Source: Nannocystis sp. (GTDB lineage Bacteria > Myxococcota_A > Polyangia > Nannocystales > Nannocystaceae). Taken from it: DNA of 64,000 bases. The notes under the pieces were generated by a model. That model saw nothing but the letters and a program-made list of their open reading frames with translations. It did not search any database and had not been told where the DNA came from. Shown here piece by piece: positions 27,226 through 35,568 of the stretch (the stretch's first letter is position 1; every line of letters begins with the position of its first letter). The stretch is taken from positions 124,001 to 188,000 of the forward strand of contig NZ_JADJNN010000016.1 of assembly GCF_016714285.1 (NCBI RefSeq), given 5' to 3'. Position numbers and translations under genes: made by a program.

Positions 27226-30200
27226 GTGGCCGGCGAGACCGACAAGCAAGCGGCGCCCGCGGCCGAGGGCGGCGACGCCGGGCTCGAGGGCGGCAGCTAC
27301 GAGGTCATCCGCGCCCGCCTGGTGACGCAGGGCAAGGAGCTGGCGGACCGCACCAACGCCCTCAACGCGCGCCGGCAGCAGACCTTCGGCGGCACCGAGC
27401 TGGCGGTGGTGGCCAACGAGCGCGTGCGCACCGAGAACAACTGCGTGCCGGCCGACATCCTGCACGTCGGCGGGCACCTGCTGCTCGGCTACAACGTGTT
27501 CTTCGGGCTCAAGAAGGAGGTCGCGCTCGACGAGGTGTTCTCGCTGCAGAGCTTCGATGCCACGGCGCCGGAGGGTCAGGCGATCAACCCTGTGCCGGCG
27601 GCGACGCTCGCCGGCTTGCTCGACAGCGAGAGCTTCGTCAAGGAGTTCACCGACCTCTACCGCTACTACAAGGACACGCGGCTGCGCCGGCTGAAGGCCA
27701 CGGAGACCAAGCTGTTCGCGGTGTTTCAGGTCAGCGCGCAGCTGGAGGACGTCAAGATCTTCCACTGGAACGTGCTGCCGAGCGGTGCGGTGCGCTACGT
27801 CGACAGCCGCGGCGACCGCGAGTTCCCGCGCCCGCCCTCGCACGACTTCGAGTGGACCCCGACCAGCCGCGAGGACCACGTCTCGGGCCAGCACCCGCAC
27901 GTCAACATCAAGGACCTGGTGTTCGTCGAGACCGTCGGCGGCGACCTCACGATCAAGGTCGAGGACAACACCAAGGACGGCCTCGGGATCTACCGCGAGC
28001 CGGTCGAGGACGCCAACCAGGCGCTCGACGACGCCAAGATCTTGTACGCGATCATGGGCCCGCTGGTGCTGCTCAAGATCTTGCCGTACCGCGAGACGAA
28101 GTGGCGCTACTTCATCTACAACACGCGGATCAAGACCGTCGCGCGCCTCGACGCGATCGGCCAGAGCTGCATGCAGCTGCCGGAGGACCACGGGGTGGTG
28201 TTCCCCGGCGGCTACTACCTGCGCACCGGCGACACGCGTCAGTTCGGCAGCGACTTCGCGGCCTTCGAGTTCGAGCGGCGCATCGACTCGCCCAACGGCG
28301 AGGACGTGCTCTACGTGTTCTACCGCCGCGACCAGGGCCGTTACACGCTGTTCCCTTACAACCTGATCCGCAAGGAGATGCAGAACCCGATCCAGGCCAA
28401 CGGCTACAGCCTGTTCGCCGACGGGCGCCTGGTGGTGTTCCGCCAGCAGGGCGAGGAGCCGACGCGGCTGCACCCGATGCAGGTGTGGAAGACGCCGTTC
28501 ATGTCGGCCGAGCACGCGGCCGCGGCCCCGACGGACGGCTCCTACCTGGCCAAGGTCGGCAACGCCGAGCTGGTCCGCGGCATCTCGGAGGCGCTCAGCG
28601 TGGTGCGCCTGATCGAGAACCAGGACCCGCGCCGCGAGACCTACGAGGACCTGATCGCGCAGGCGGCCAAGGTCGCCGAGAACTACTACTGGATCGGCCA
28701 CGCCGAGGTCGGCGACCTGGCCGGCGCGCTGAAGACGATCCGCCAGACCGGCGAGCTCATCATCGACGAGTTCGAGAAGGTCGTGGCGATCCGCAAGCGG
28801 GCCCGCGAGGCGCTCGCCGAGGCCCAGACCAAGCAGGCCGCGCTGATCAAGACCCTGCGCCCCGGCGACTGGAAGCAGGTCGAGCAGTACATGCACGCCC
28901 TGACCGCGCTGCGAAACCAGCGCGGCGTGGTCATCACCTTGCGCGAGGTCCGGTCGATCGACCTCGCCGCCCTCGACGCGCTCGAGAAGCAGCTGGTCGA
29001 GGAGTTCGACCGCATCAGCAAGGCCTGCGTGGCCTTCCTGGTCAAGGGCGACGCGCTGAGGCCGGTGACGCAGAGCCTCGACGAGGTGCTGGCCCGGCTC
29101 GAGAAGGTCGACAACGCGGCCCAGCTGAAGCCGATCGAGGAGCAGGTCACGGCGCTGGGCGACGGCCTGAACCTGCTGGCGGAGGTCGTGAGCGGGCTGC
29201 AGGTCGGCGACGCGGTCGCGCGGACCAAGATCCTCGAGGACATCTCGACGGTGTTCGCCCACCACGGCCGGGTGCGCGCGACCTACCAGAGCGTGCGCAA
29301 GCACCTGCTGACGCGCGAGGGCAAGGCCGAGTTCGGGGCCCAGTTCAAGCTGTTCGCCCAGACCGTCAGCTCGGCGCTGACGCAGTGCGACACGCCGGAG
29401 AAGTGCGACGACCAGCTGGCCAAGCTGCTGGTGCAGCTCGAGGAGCTGTCGGGGCGCTTCAGCGAGTTCGACGAGTTCCTCGGCGAGCTGGCGGCCAAGC
29501 GCGAGGAGGTGCACGACGCGCTGGCGGCCCGCAAGCAGACGCTGCTCGACGAGCGGCAGGCGCGGGTGCAGAGCCTGGTCGCCGCGGCGGACCGCATCCT
29601 CGAGGGCGTGGGCCGGCGCGCGCAGACCTTCAAGACGGCGGACGAGCTCAACGCCTACTTCGCGGCCGACGCGATGGTGCTCAAGGCCAAGGAGCTGGCG
29701 GAGCGGATGACTGGGCTCGGGGCCTCGGTCAAGGCCGACGAGATCTCGAGCAAGGTGATCAGCGCGCGGCAGGACGCGCTGCGGGCCCTGCGGGACCGCC
29801 TCGAGCTGTTCGACGGCGGCTCGGCGGTGGTCAAGTTCGGGACCTTCCGCTTCAGCGTCAACACCCAGGTGCTCGACGTGACCCTGCTGGCGCGCGGCGA
29901 GCAGATGGCGCTGCACCTCGGCGGCACCGACTTCTTCGAGCCGATCGACGACCCGGAGTTCAACAAGACCCGCGAGTACTGGAACCAGCAGATCGTCTCG
30001 GAGACGGAGCAGGTGTATCGCGGCGAGTACCTCGCGGCCGCGGTGCTGGCCGCCGCCGAGACCGGCGAGCAGGGGCTCGACCTCCAGCGCCTGCACGCCG
30101 CCGAGCGCGAGCCGGGCGGGCTGCTCGACCTGGTGCGCCGCTTCTCGGCGGAGCGCTACGACGAGGGCTACGAGCGCGGCCTGCACGACGCCGACGCGGC

Positions 30201-32664
30201 CGCGATCCTCGAGAAGCTGCTGGCGTTGCGGGCCACCGCCGGGCTGCTGCGCGTCTCACCCGGGCCGCGCGCGCTGGCCTGCCTGTTCTGGGCCTTCCAC
30301 GCCGCGCCGGCCGGCGAGGCCGGGCGCGCCACCGATGTGCGCGCGAGCTGGCATCGCCGGGCCCAGAGCGTCGCCCGCCTGCGCGCGGCGTTCCGCTTCA
30401 CGCCGCTGGCCGCGGCGCTCGGCGCGGAGCTGGCGACGGCGATCGCTGAGTTTCTCACTGGCATCGGCCTGGCCTTTCCGCCAGGTGATGTCCAGCGCGC
30501 CGGCGCCTATCTGGTCGAGGAGCTGGCCGCCGAGAAGCCGCGCTTCGTCACCAGCGCGGCCGCGGTGGCGTTGCAGCAGGGGCTGCTCGCCGCGCTTGAT
30601 GCTGGCGGCCAGCGCCGCGCCTTCGACGACGACCTGCGCGCGCTCGAGGGCCGCGTGCGCGAGCGCTTCGAGCTGCTGCAGGCGTGGCTTGGCGCCTTCC
30701 TGGCGGCGACGCCGGAGCAGGCCAAGCTGGCGCCGGCGCTGCGCGAGGCCGCGGCGCTGATGCTCACCGACCGCAAGCTCGACCGCGAGGTCCAGAGCAC
30801 GCCCGAGGCGCTCGAGGTCCCCGGCCTGCTCGGCCAGCACCCGCGGATCCGCGACCGCGTGCTGGCGCTGCGGCTCGACGAGTTCCTCGAGCGGGTCGGC
30901 GAGTTCATGCGCGCGCGGGTGCCTGGCTTCCGTGAGTACCGGCGCCTGCGCCAGCAGCTGATCGACCGCGAGAAGCAGCGCCTGCGGGTCGACGAGTTCA
31001 TGCCGCGGGTGCTGACCTCGTTCGTGCGCAACAAGCTGGTCAGCGAGGTCTACCTGCCGCTGGTCGGCGCCAACATGGCCAAGCAGCTGGGGGCCGCGGG
31101 CGACCAGAAGCGGACCGACCGCATGGGGATGCTGCTGCTGATCTCCCCGCCCGGGTACGGCAAGACGACGCTGATGGAGTACGTCGCCAACCGCCTGGGC
31201 CTGGTGTTCATGAAGATCAACGGGCCGGCGCTCGGCCACGAGGTCGTCTCGATCGACCCCGCCGACGCGCCCAACGCGACGGCCCGGCAGGAGGTCGAGA
31301 AGGTCAACCTGGCGCTCGAGATGGGCAACAACGTGATGCTCTACCTCGACGACATCCAGCACACGAACCCCGAGTTCCTGCAGAAGTTCATCTCGCTGTG
31401 CGACGGCCAGCGCCGCATCGAGGGCGTGTGGCGCGGCAAGTCGCGGACCTACGACCTGCGCGGCAAGAAGTTCTGCGTGGTGATGGCGGGCAACCCGTAC
31501 ACGGAGTCGGGCGCGGCGTTCAAGATCCCCGACATGCTGGCCAACCGGGCCGACACCTACAACCTCGGCGACATCCTCGGCGGCCAGGCCGACGCCTTCG
31601 CGCTCAGCTACGTCGAGAACACCCTGACCTCGAATCGCACGCTGGCGCCGCTGGCGACCCGCGAGCAGGCCGACGTGTACCGCTTCTGTCGCATGGCCCG
31701 CGGCGAGGAGGTCCAGGCGACCGAGTTCTCGTACGGCTACTCCGGCGCCGAGGTCCAGGAGGTGCTCGCGGTGCTGCGTCACCTGTTCCGCGTGCAGGAG
31801 ACGCTGCTCAAGGTCAACCAGCAGTACATCGCGTCGGCGGCGATGGACGACCAGTACCGGACCGAGCCGCCGTTCAAGCTGCAGGGCAGCTACCGCAACA
31901 TGAACAAGATGGCCGAGAAGATCGTGGCGGCCATGACCACGGAGGAGGTCGATCGCCTGGTCGACGATCACTACCAGGGCGAGGCCCAGACGCTGACCAT
32001 CGCCGCCGAGCAGAACCTGCTCAAGCTCGGCGAGATGCGCGGGCGCCTGACGCCGGAACGGGCCGAGCGCTGGGCCACGATCAAGCGCGAGTTCGTGCGC
32101 GTGCGCAGCCTCGGCGGCGCCGAGGACGACCCGGCGGTGCGCATCGGCGGCCAGCTGTCGATCCTCGCCCAGCGGGTCGAGAGCATCAGCGCGGCGCTCA
32201 AGGCCGCGGCCGAGACCGCGGCCACCCGCGGCAGCCAGCAGTCCGAGGCGGCCGAGCAGATGATGATGCAGCAGCAGGCCCGCATGCTCGAGCTGATGGC
32301 CTTCGCGCAGCAGCAGGCGGCGGCGAAGGTCCCGGAGAAGGGGCCCGAGAAGGCTGCCCTCACGCCGCCCACGGTCGCGGCCGGCGGCCTCGAGTGGGCC
32401 CGCCCGCAGATCGCCCGCATCGCCAACGCGCTCGAGAGCCTGAATCAGGCGACGCTCTCGGTCGAGGTCAAGAACGAGGCGCCCCCGGGCATCACCGAGC
32501 TGCTGGCCCAGCAGGTGGCGATCGTCGAGCGCACGCTGGTGCCGCTGGTGCGCGCGGCCACGGGCAACCTGCAGGACGTGAAGAACCTCGAGATCCGCGT
32601 CGACCAGATGCTGGGGATGCTGCAGGACATCGACCTGGTGCTGAAGGGCAAGTACCTGCGCTAG
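27226..32664 (+). CDS. Giant DUF3686-type AAA ATPase
   Basis: 1812 residues from GTG 27226, 3 bp after the flotillin stop. The N-terminal ~550 residues (from EVIRARLVTQGKELADRTNA) match what I know of DUF3686 proteins, annotated as DNA-repair-type ATPases. The centre (about 560-1250) is helical and coiled. The AAA core has Walker A SPPGYGKTTL (about residue 1305), Walker B NVMLYLDDIQH (about 1368), a sensor-like VVMAGNPYTES, and a C-terminal coiled region with Met/Gln-rich segments. No membrane helix or nuclease motif. Inferred: an ATP-driven remodeller recruited to the membrane by the flotillin. The DNA-repair label is inherited and untested. Confidence 0.82.
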   Translation: MAGETDKQAAPAAEGGDAGLEGGSYEVIRARLVTQGKELADRTNALNARRQQTFGGTELAVVANERVRTENNCVPADILHVGGHLLLGYNVFFGLKKEVALDEVFSLQSFDATAPEGQAINPVPAATLAGLLDSESFVKEFTDLYRYYKDTRLRRLKATETKLFAVFQVSAQLEDVKIFHWNVLPSGAVRYVDSRGDREFPRPPSHDFEWTPTSREDHVSGQHPHVNIKDLVFVETVGGDLTIKVEDNTKDGLGIYREPVEDANQALDDAKILYAIMGPLVLLKILPYRETKWRYFIYNTRIKTVARLDAIGQSCMQLPEDHGVVFPGGYYLRTGDTRQFGSDFAAFEFERRIDSPNGEDVLYVFYRRDQGRYTLFPYNLIRKEMQNPIQANGYSLFADGRLVVFRQQGEEPTRLHPMQVWKTPFMSAEHAAAAPTDGSYLAKVGNAELVRGISEALSVVRLIENQDPRRETYEDLIAQAAKVAENYYWIGHAEVGDLAGALKTIRQTGELIIDEFEKVVAIRKRAREALAEAQTKQAALIKTLRPGDWKQVEQYMHALTALRNQRGVVITLREVRSIDLAALDALEKQLVEEFDRISKACVAFLVKGDALRPVTQSLDEVLARLEKVDNAAQLKPIEEQVTALGDGLNLLAEVVSGLQVGDAVARTKILEDISTVFAHHGRVRATYQSVRKHLLTREGKAEFGAQFKLFAQTVSSALTQCDTPEKCDDQLAKLLVQLEELSGRFSEFDEFLGELAAKREEVHDALAARKQTLLDERQARVQSLVAAADRILEGVGRRAQTFKTADELNAYFAADAMVLKAKELAERMTGLGASVKADEISSKVISARQDALRALRDRLELFDGGSAVVKFGTFRFSVNTQVLDVTLLARGEQMALHLGGTDFFEPIDDPEFNKTREYWNQQIVSETEQVYRGEYLAAAVLAAAETGEQGLDLQRLHAAEREPGGLLDLVRRFSAERYDEGYERGLHDADAAAILEKLLALRATAGLLRVSPGPRALACLFWAFHAAPAGEAGRATDVRASWHRRAQSVARLRAAFRFTPLAAALGAELATAIAEFLTGIGLAFPPGDVQRAGAYLVEELAAEKPRFVTSAAAVALQQGLLAALDAGGQRRAFDDDLRALEGRVRERFELLQAWLGAFLAATPEQAKLAPALREAAALMLTDRKLDREVQSTPEALEVPGLLGQHPRIRDRVLALRLDEFLERVGEFMRARVPGFREYRRLRQQLIDREKQRLRVDEFMPRVLTSFVRNKLVSEVYLPLVGANMAKQLGAAGDQKRTDRMGMLLLISPPGYGKTTLMEYVANRLGLVFMKINGPALGHEVVSIDPADAPNATARQEVEKVNLALEMGNNVMLYLDDIQHTNPEFLQKFISLCDGQRRIEGVWRGKSRTYDLRGKKFCVVMAGNPYTESGAAFKIPDMLANRADTYNLGDILGGQADAFALSYVENTLTSNRTLAPLATREQADVYRFCRMARGEEVQATEFSYGYSGAEVQEVLAVLRHLFRVQETLLKVNQQYIASAAMDDQYRTEPPFKLQGSYRNMNKMAEKIVAAMTTEEVDRLVDDHYQGEAQTLTIAAEQNLLKLGEMRGRLTPERAERWATIKREFVRVRSLGGAEDDPAVRIGGQLSILAQRVESISAALKAAAETAATRGSQQSEAAEQMMMQQQARMLELMAFAQQQAAAKVPEKGPEKAALTPPTVAAGGLEWARPQIARIANALESLNQATLSVEVKNEAPPGITELLAQQVAIVERTLVPLVRAATGNLQDVKNLEIRVDQMLGMLQDIDLVLKGKYLR

Positions 32665-32678
32665 GCCGGCCCTGCGCT

Positions 32679-32774
32679 GGGCCGCAGACGCGTGTGTGGG
32701 GAGTTGGCCAGTTTGTGCGCTCACTGGTGAGGAGCTCCTTCGGCGGGCCGCAGACGCGTGTGTGGGGAGTTGGC
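32679..32774. repeat. 30-bp perfect direct repeat after ATPase gene, period 66
   Basis: 32679-32708 and 32745-32774 are identical, containing GGGCCGCAGACGCGTGTGTG. The first copy begins 15 bp after the ATPase stop. Confidence 0.95.
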
Positions 32775-32804
32775 GGGCGCGCGGCGGCGTGGCACAGTGC
32801 GTCG

Positions 32805-33599
32805 ATGCGGCGGCGCACACTGCTCGGCGGGCTGGCTCTCGGGGCGCTGGGGCTCGCGTTGCCGCGCAGCGCTCGCGCGGCCGGGCCGCTGCGAGTCGGG
32901 CTGTACCAGGCCGCGGGCGTGCACCCGGTGGCCTTCGCGGCGGAGAAGGCCCTGCTCGAGCGCAGCGCCGGGTTTCGCTGCACGGTGCTGACCCCGACCG
33001 AGGTCTCGCGCGGGGGGCTGGCGGAGCAGGACGTCGCGGTGTTCATGGGCGGCAGCGGCACGGCGCAGGGGCGTGCGCTCGGCGACGCCGGCAAGCAGGC
33101 GGTCAAGGACTTCGTGCGCGGCGGCGGCGGCTACGTGGGCGTGTGCGCCGGGGCCTATCTCGCGCTGCAGGGCGAGGACGAGTTTCACAAGCTGCGCCTG
33201 GTGGCCGGACGCAACCTCACCGGCGACGCGTGGCAGCGCGGCATCGCCGGGCTCGAGGTCGAGGCTGTCGGCCGGCCGCGCTTCAAGCTGTTCTACGCCA
33301 ACGGTCCGATCTTCACGCCCGTGCCCACCGAGGGGCTGGCGCCGTACCAGTCGCTGGCGAGCTACGTCGGCGAGATTTACAGCCTGGCCAAAGGGACAGG
33401 TCCGGGCGAGATGCCGGGCACGCCGGCGATCGTGGCCAGCGCGTACGGCGACGGGCGGGTGCTGCTGTTCTCGCCGAACCCGGTGCTCGGCGGCGACGGC
33501 GTGCTGCACCCGGAGCTGATGCTCGCGGGGCTGCGCTGGTCCGCGACGCGCGGGGCAGTGGCGGGGCCGCTCGGCTTCGCCGACGTGTTCGCGGCCTGA
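32805..33599 (+). CDS. Tat-exported BPL-N / glutamine-amidotransferase-like protein
   Basis: 264 residues from ATG 32805. Twin-arginine signal (MRRRTLLGG with hydrophobic stretch to ARAA). The mature part resembles the N-terminal domain of biotin-protein ligase (BPL-N, class I glutamine amidotransferase fold): VGLYQAAG, VAVFMGGSGTAQGRAL and a nucleophile-elbow Cys in GYVGVCAGAYLA. Probably periplasmic. Reaction unknown. CACAGT 6 nt before the ATG is a weak -10 candidate. Confidence 0.8.
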   Translation: MRRRTLLGGLALGALGLALPRSARAAGPLRVGLYQAAGVHPVAFAAEKALLERSAGFRCTVLTPTEVSRGGLAEQDVAVFMGGSGTAQGRALGDAGKQAVKDFVRGGGGYVGVCAGAYLALQGEDEFHKLRLVAGRNLTGDAWQRGIAGLEVEAVGRPRFKLFYANGPIFTPVPTEGLAPYQSLASYVGEIYSLAKGTGPGEMPGTPAIVASAYGDGRVLLFSPNPVLGGDGVLHPELMLAGLRWSATRGAVAGPLGFADVFAA

Positions 33600-33605
33600 C
33601 GCGGC

Positions 33606-34412
33606 TCAGAAGTGCAGCTTGAAGCCGTAGGGCGAGCACACGTCGGCGGCCGGCTTGTCGACGCGCAGCCACATCTGGAGGCTCTCGTCGTTGCCGGGGC
33701 AGTCGAGGTCCTTGATCTGGAACGACTCGGCGCTGCAGCAGCCGGGGCGCAGCGCGGGTGAGATGGCGAAGTCGCTGCCGCCCGGGCAGTTGACCTTGGT
33801 CAGCGCCACGCCGCCGTCGTCGCACTCGAGGAACAGGCAGTGCCGCTGGCTGCCGCTGACGAGGGTGAAGGTCGCCTCGGCGACGTAGCCGAGGGTGTCG
33901 GCGCCGTGGAGGTGGTACCAGTCGGCGTCGCCGATGCCGGACAGCACGCCCATCTCCTCGAAGAAGTCGTCGTCGTTGTCGGTGATGTCGCCGAGCTCGA
34001 CCGGGGTGGCCTCGCCGTCGACCGGCGGTTCGACGTCGTCCGGGCACGCGAGGCCGACGCCGCAGACGTCGTTTTGGCACACGTAGCCCTCGACGCAGCT
34101 GCCGTTGTCGCAGACGCAGTTGGGCATGCCGGGGTCGCAGATCGGTCCCGTCTCGTCGCTGCTGCTGGTGCTGCCTGGCTCGCCGGTGGTAGGGGTGGCG
34201 GTGGTGCTGGTGCTGGCCGGACCGCCGGAGCTCTCGTCGCCGCTGGTGCTGCCTGGCTCGCCGGTGGTAGGGGTGGTGGTGCTCGCGGCGCTGGTGCTGT
34301 CGCCGAGGGTGGCGCTGACCGAGACCACGTCGGTGCCGTCGCTGTTGTCGCCCGCGCTGCAGGCGGCGAGGACGGTGAGCGCGAGGAGGACGTGGAGACG
34401 CGGACAGGCCAT
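33606..34412 (-). CDS. Lipoprotein with repeated Ser/Thr linker and Cys-rich domain
   Basis: 268 residues from ATG 34412. Lipobox L-A-A-C (Cys18), then a linker with two copies of TPTTGEPGSTS, a Cys-rich knot (CDPGMPNCVCDNGSCVEGYV) and a beta-rich C-terminal domain with WYHLHGADTLGYVAEATF. The domain resembles bacterial pre-peptidase C-terminal-type beta sandwiches, but I am not sure. TATCGT lies 5 nt before the ATG. Convergent with the BPL-N-like gene, 6 bp apart. Confidence 0.72.
   Translation of the reverse strand: MACPRLHVLLALTVLAACSAGDNSDGTDVVSVSATLGDSTSAASTTTPTTGEPGSTSGDESSGGPASTSTTATPTTGEPGSTSSSDETGPICDPGMPNCVCDNGSCVEGYVCQNDVCGVGLACPDDVEPPVDGEATPVELGDITDNDDDFFEEMGVLSGIGDADWYHLHGADTLGYVAEATFTLVSGSQRHCLFLECDDGGVALTKVNCPGGSDFAISPALRPGCCSAESFQIKDLDCPGNDESLQMWLRVDKPAADVCSPYGFKLHF
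34164..34276 (-). repeat. 35-bp perfect intragenic repeat, period 78
   Basis: 34164-34198 and 34242-34276 are identical and encode the duplicated TPTTGEPGSTS linker (78 bp = 26 codons, in frame). Confidence 0.92.
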
Positions 34413-34417
34413 GACCG

Positions 34418-34423
34418 ACGATA
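34418..34423 (-). promoter_or_regulatory. -10-like TATCGT, 5 nt before start
   Basis: Minus-strand TATCGT, CGGTC, ATG of the Cys-rich lipoprotein. Confidence 0.5.
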
Positions 34424-34468
34424 GACCAGGCGTGCGGGCCCGGGAAGCCCACGGCCCAGGTGGTCGGG

Positions 34469-34864
34469 TCAGTTGACCGCGTAAGGCACGTTGAGCGCGA
34501 ACGGGGCGATCTCTGCGTCGAACTCCTGGCCGTCGTCGCTGACCATCTGATAGCTGCCGCGCATCGTGCCGAAGGATGTGCGCAGCGGACAGCCCGAGGT
34601 GTACTCGAAGGACTCGCCGGGGGCGAGAGTCGGCTGGGCGCCGACCACCCCGGGGCCGCGCACCTCTTCTTCGTGGCCGTTGGCGTCGGTGATGATCCAG
34701 TGGCGGCTGATCAGCTGGACCGTGTCGAGGCCGTCGTTGGTGATGCGGACGGTGTAGGTGAAGAACCACTGCCGCTCGTGTGGCTCGGAGGCCGCGTGAT
34801 CAGGGAGGTATTGGGACACCACGCGGACGCGGATCCCGTTGGTGATCGCCTCGGAGGTCGCCAC
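34469..34864 (-). CDS. apaG: ApaG-domain protein
   Basis: 131 residues, full length. Conserved QWFFTYTVRITNDG, VQLISRHWIITDANG, EVRGPGVVGAQPTLAPGE, FEYTSGCPL and GTMRGSY are diagnostic of ApaG (DUF525), a fibronectin-III-like fold linked genetically to diadenosine-tetraphosphate and metal homeostasis. Start is GTG 34864 with TAGACT 7 nt upstream. Followed by the Cys-rich lipoprotein gene in the same direction. Confidence 0.95.
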   Translation of the reverse strand: MATSEAITNGIRVRVVSQYLPDHAASEPHERQWFFTYTVRITNDGLDTVQLISRHWIITDANGHEEEVRGPGVVGAQPTLAPGESFEYTSGCPLRTSFGTMRGSYQMVSDDGQEFDAEIAPFALNVPYAVN

Positions 34865-34871
34865 GGGCGGC

Positions 34872-34877
34872 AGTCTA
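34872..34877 (-). promoter_or_regulatory. -10-like TAGACT, 7 nt before GTG start
   Basis: Minus-strand TAGACT, GCCGCCC, GTG of apaG; a TTGTCG about 19 bp further up may be its -35. Confidence 0.55.
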
Positions 34878-34953
34878 TGCCAAAGCGAGGCGCAGGCGAC
34901 AAGTCCTGGTGACGAAGGTGGCGCTGAACTTCAGGCCCTGCGGGGCGGCTCGC

Positions 34954-35463
34954 TCAGCCGTTCTTGCACGCCTCGGCCTGGTCCTCGCAGCCCGGCGCCG
35001 TCTGGTTGACCAGGCCGAAGCCGATGCACGCGAGGCACAGCGGGTCTTGTAGCGTGTCGATGCTGCACGCGCCCGACTCGAAGCAACCCATGCCGATGCA
35101 CAGGCCGAGGCCGATCGCGTTGGCCGCCTGGTCGGGCGGCAGGCCGTTGGCGCACATGCCGAGGCAGCCGGCCAGGTCGGGGTCGGCGAGGCACATCGGC
35201 AGGCAATCCAGGACGTCGCTGCAGGTCTTCTCCGGGGGCGGCTCGCCGGTGCTGGCGCTGCTGCTCGAGCCGGGCTCGCTGGTGCTCGGGTCGCCGCTGC
35301 TCGAGGTGCTCGGGTCGGCGGTCGTGGTGGTCGGCGTGGCGGTCGTCTCGCTGCTGCTGCTGCTCGTCGAGGCGTCGGCGAACAGGTCGTCGCTGGTACA
35401 CGCGCCGACGATGAAACACGCGGCCAGGCACGCGACCACACACAGTCCGGGGCGCAGCGTCAC
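34954..35463 (-). CDS. Cys-rich lipoprotein with Ser/Thr linker
   Basis: 169 residues from GTG 35463. Lipobox V-G-A-C (about Cys19), linker of Ser/Thr/Glu/Pro repeats (DPSTSSSGDPSTSEPGSSS), then ~90 residues with 13 Cys spaced as C-x3-C pairs (VLDCLPMCLADPDLAGCLGM). No family recognised; the Cys pairs suggest a disulfide-rich helical bundle. TACGCT 6 nt before the GTG decides the start; an ATG at 35514 is further upstream. Confidence 0.7.
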   Translation of the reverse strand: MTLRPGLCVVACLAACFIVGACTSDDLFADASTSSSSSETTATPTTTTADPSTSSSGDPSTSEPGSSSSASTGEPPPEKTCSDVLDCLPMCLADPDLAGCLGMCANGLPPDQAANAIGLGLCIGMGCFESGACSIDTLQDPLCLACIGFGLVNQTAPGCEDQAEACKNG

Positions 35464-35469
35464 GGCGCC

Positions 35470-35475
35470 AGCGTA
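35470..35475 (-). promoter_or_regulatory. -10-like TACGCT, 6 nt before GTG start
   Basis: Minus-strand TACGCT, GGCGCC, GTG of the Cys-rich lipoprotein. Confidence 0.5.
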
Positions 35476-35556
35476 GCAGCGGGGCAGCGCGGCGCGGCGC
35501 GAGGTCCCGCACATGTCCTGTGGAGGCCCCCGCGGGAGGTCCGCAGCGTGCTCACG

Positions 35557-35562
35557 TACACT
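35557..35562 (+). promoter_or_regulatory. -10-like TACACT, 6 nt before start
   Basis: TACACT, GCCCGG, ATG 35569 of the glutaredoxin fusion; selects this ATG over an upstream in-frame codon at 35548. Confidence 0.55.
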
Positions 35563-35568
35563 GCCCGG

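Noticed and set aside
24970..30186. A 1738-codon open frame on the minus strand opposite the flotillin and ATPase genes
   Set aside because: Leu/Arg/Ala/His-rich mirror of G/C-third-position codons; the plus strand has domains and good starts.
32679..32774. Phage-type attachment site pair
   Set aside because: No integrase nearby and only 36 bp between copies.
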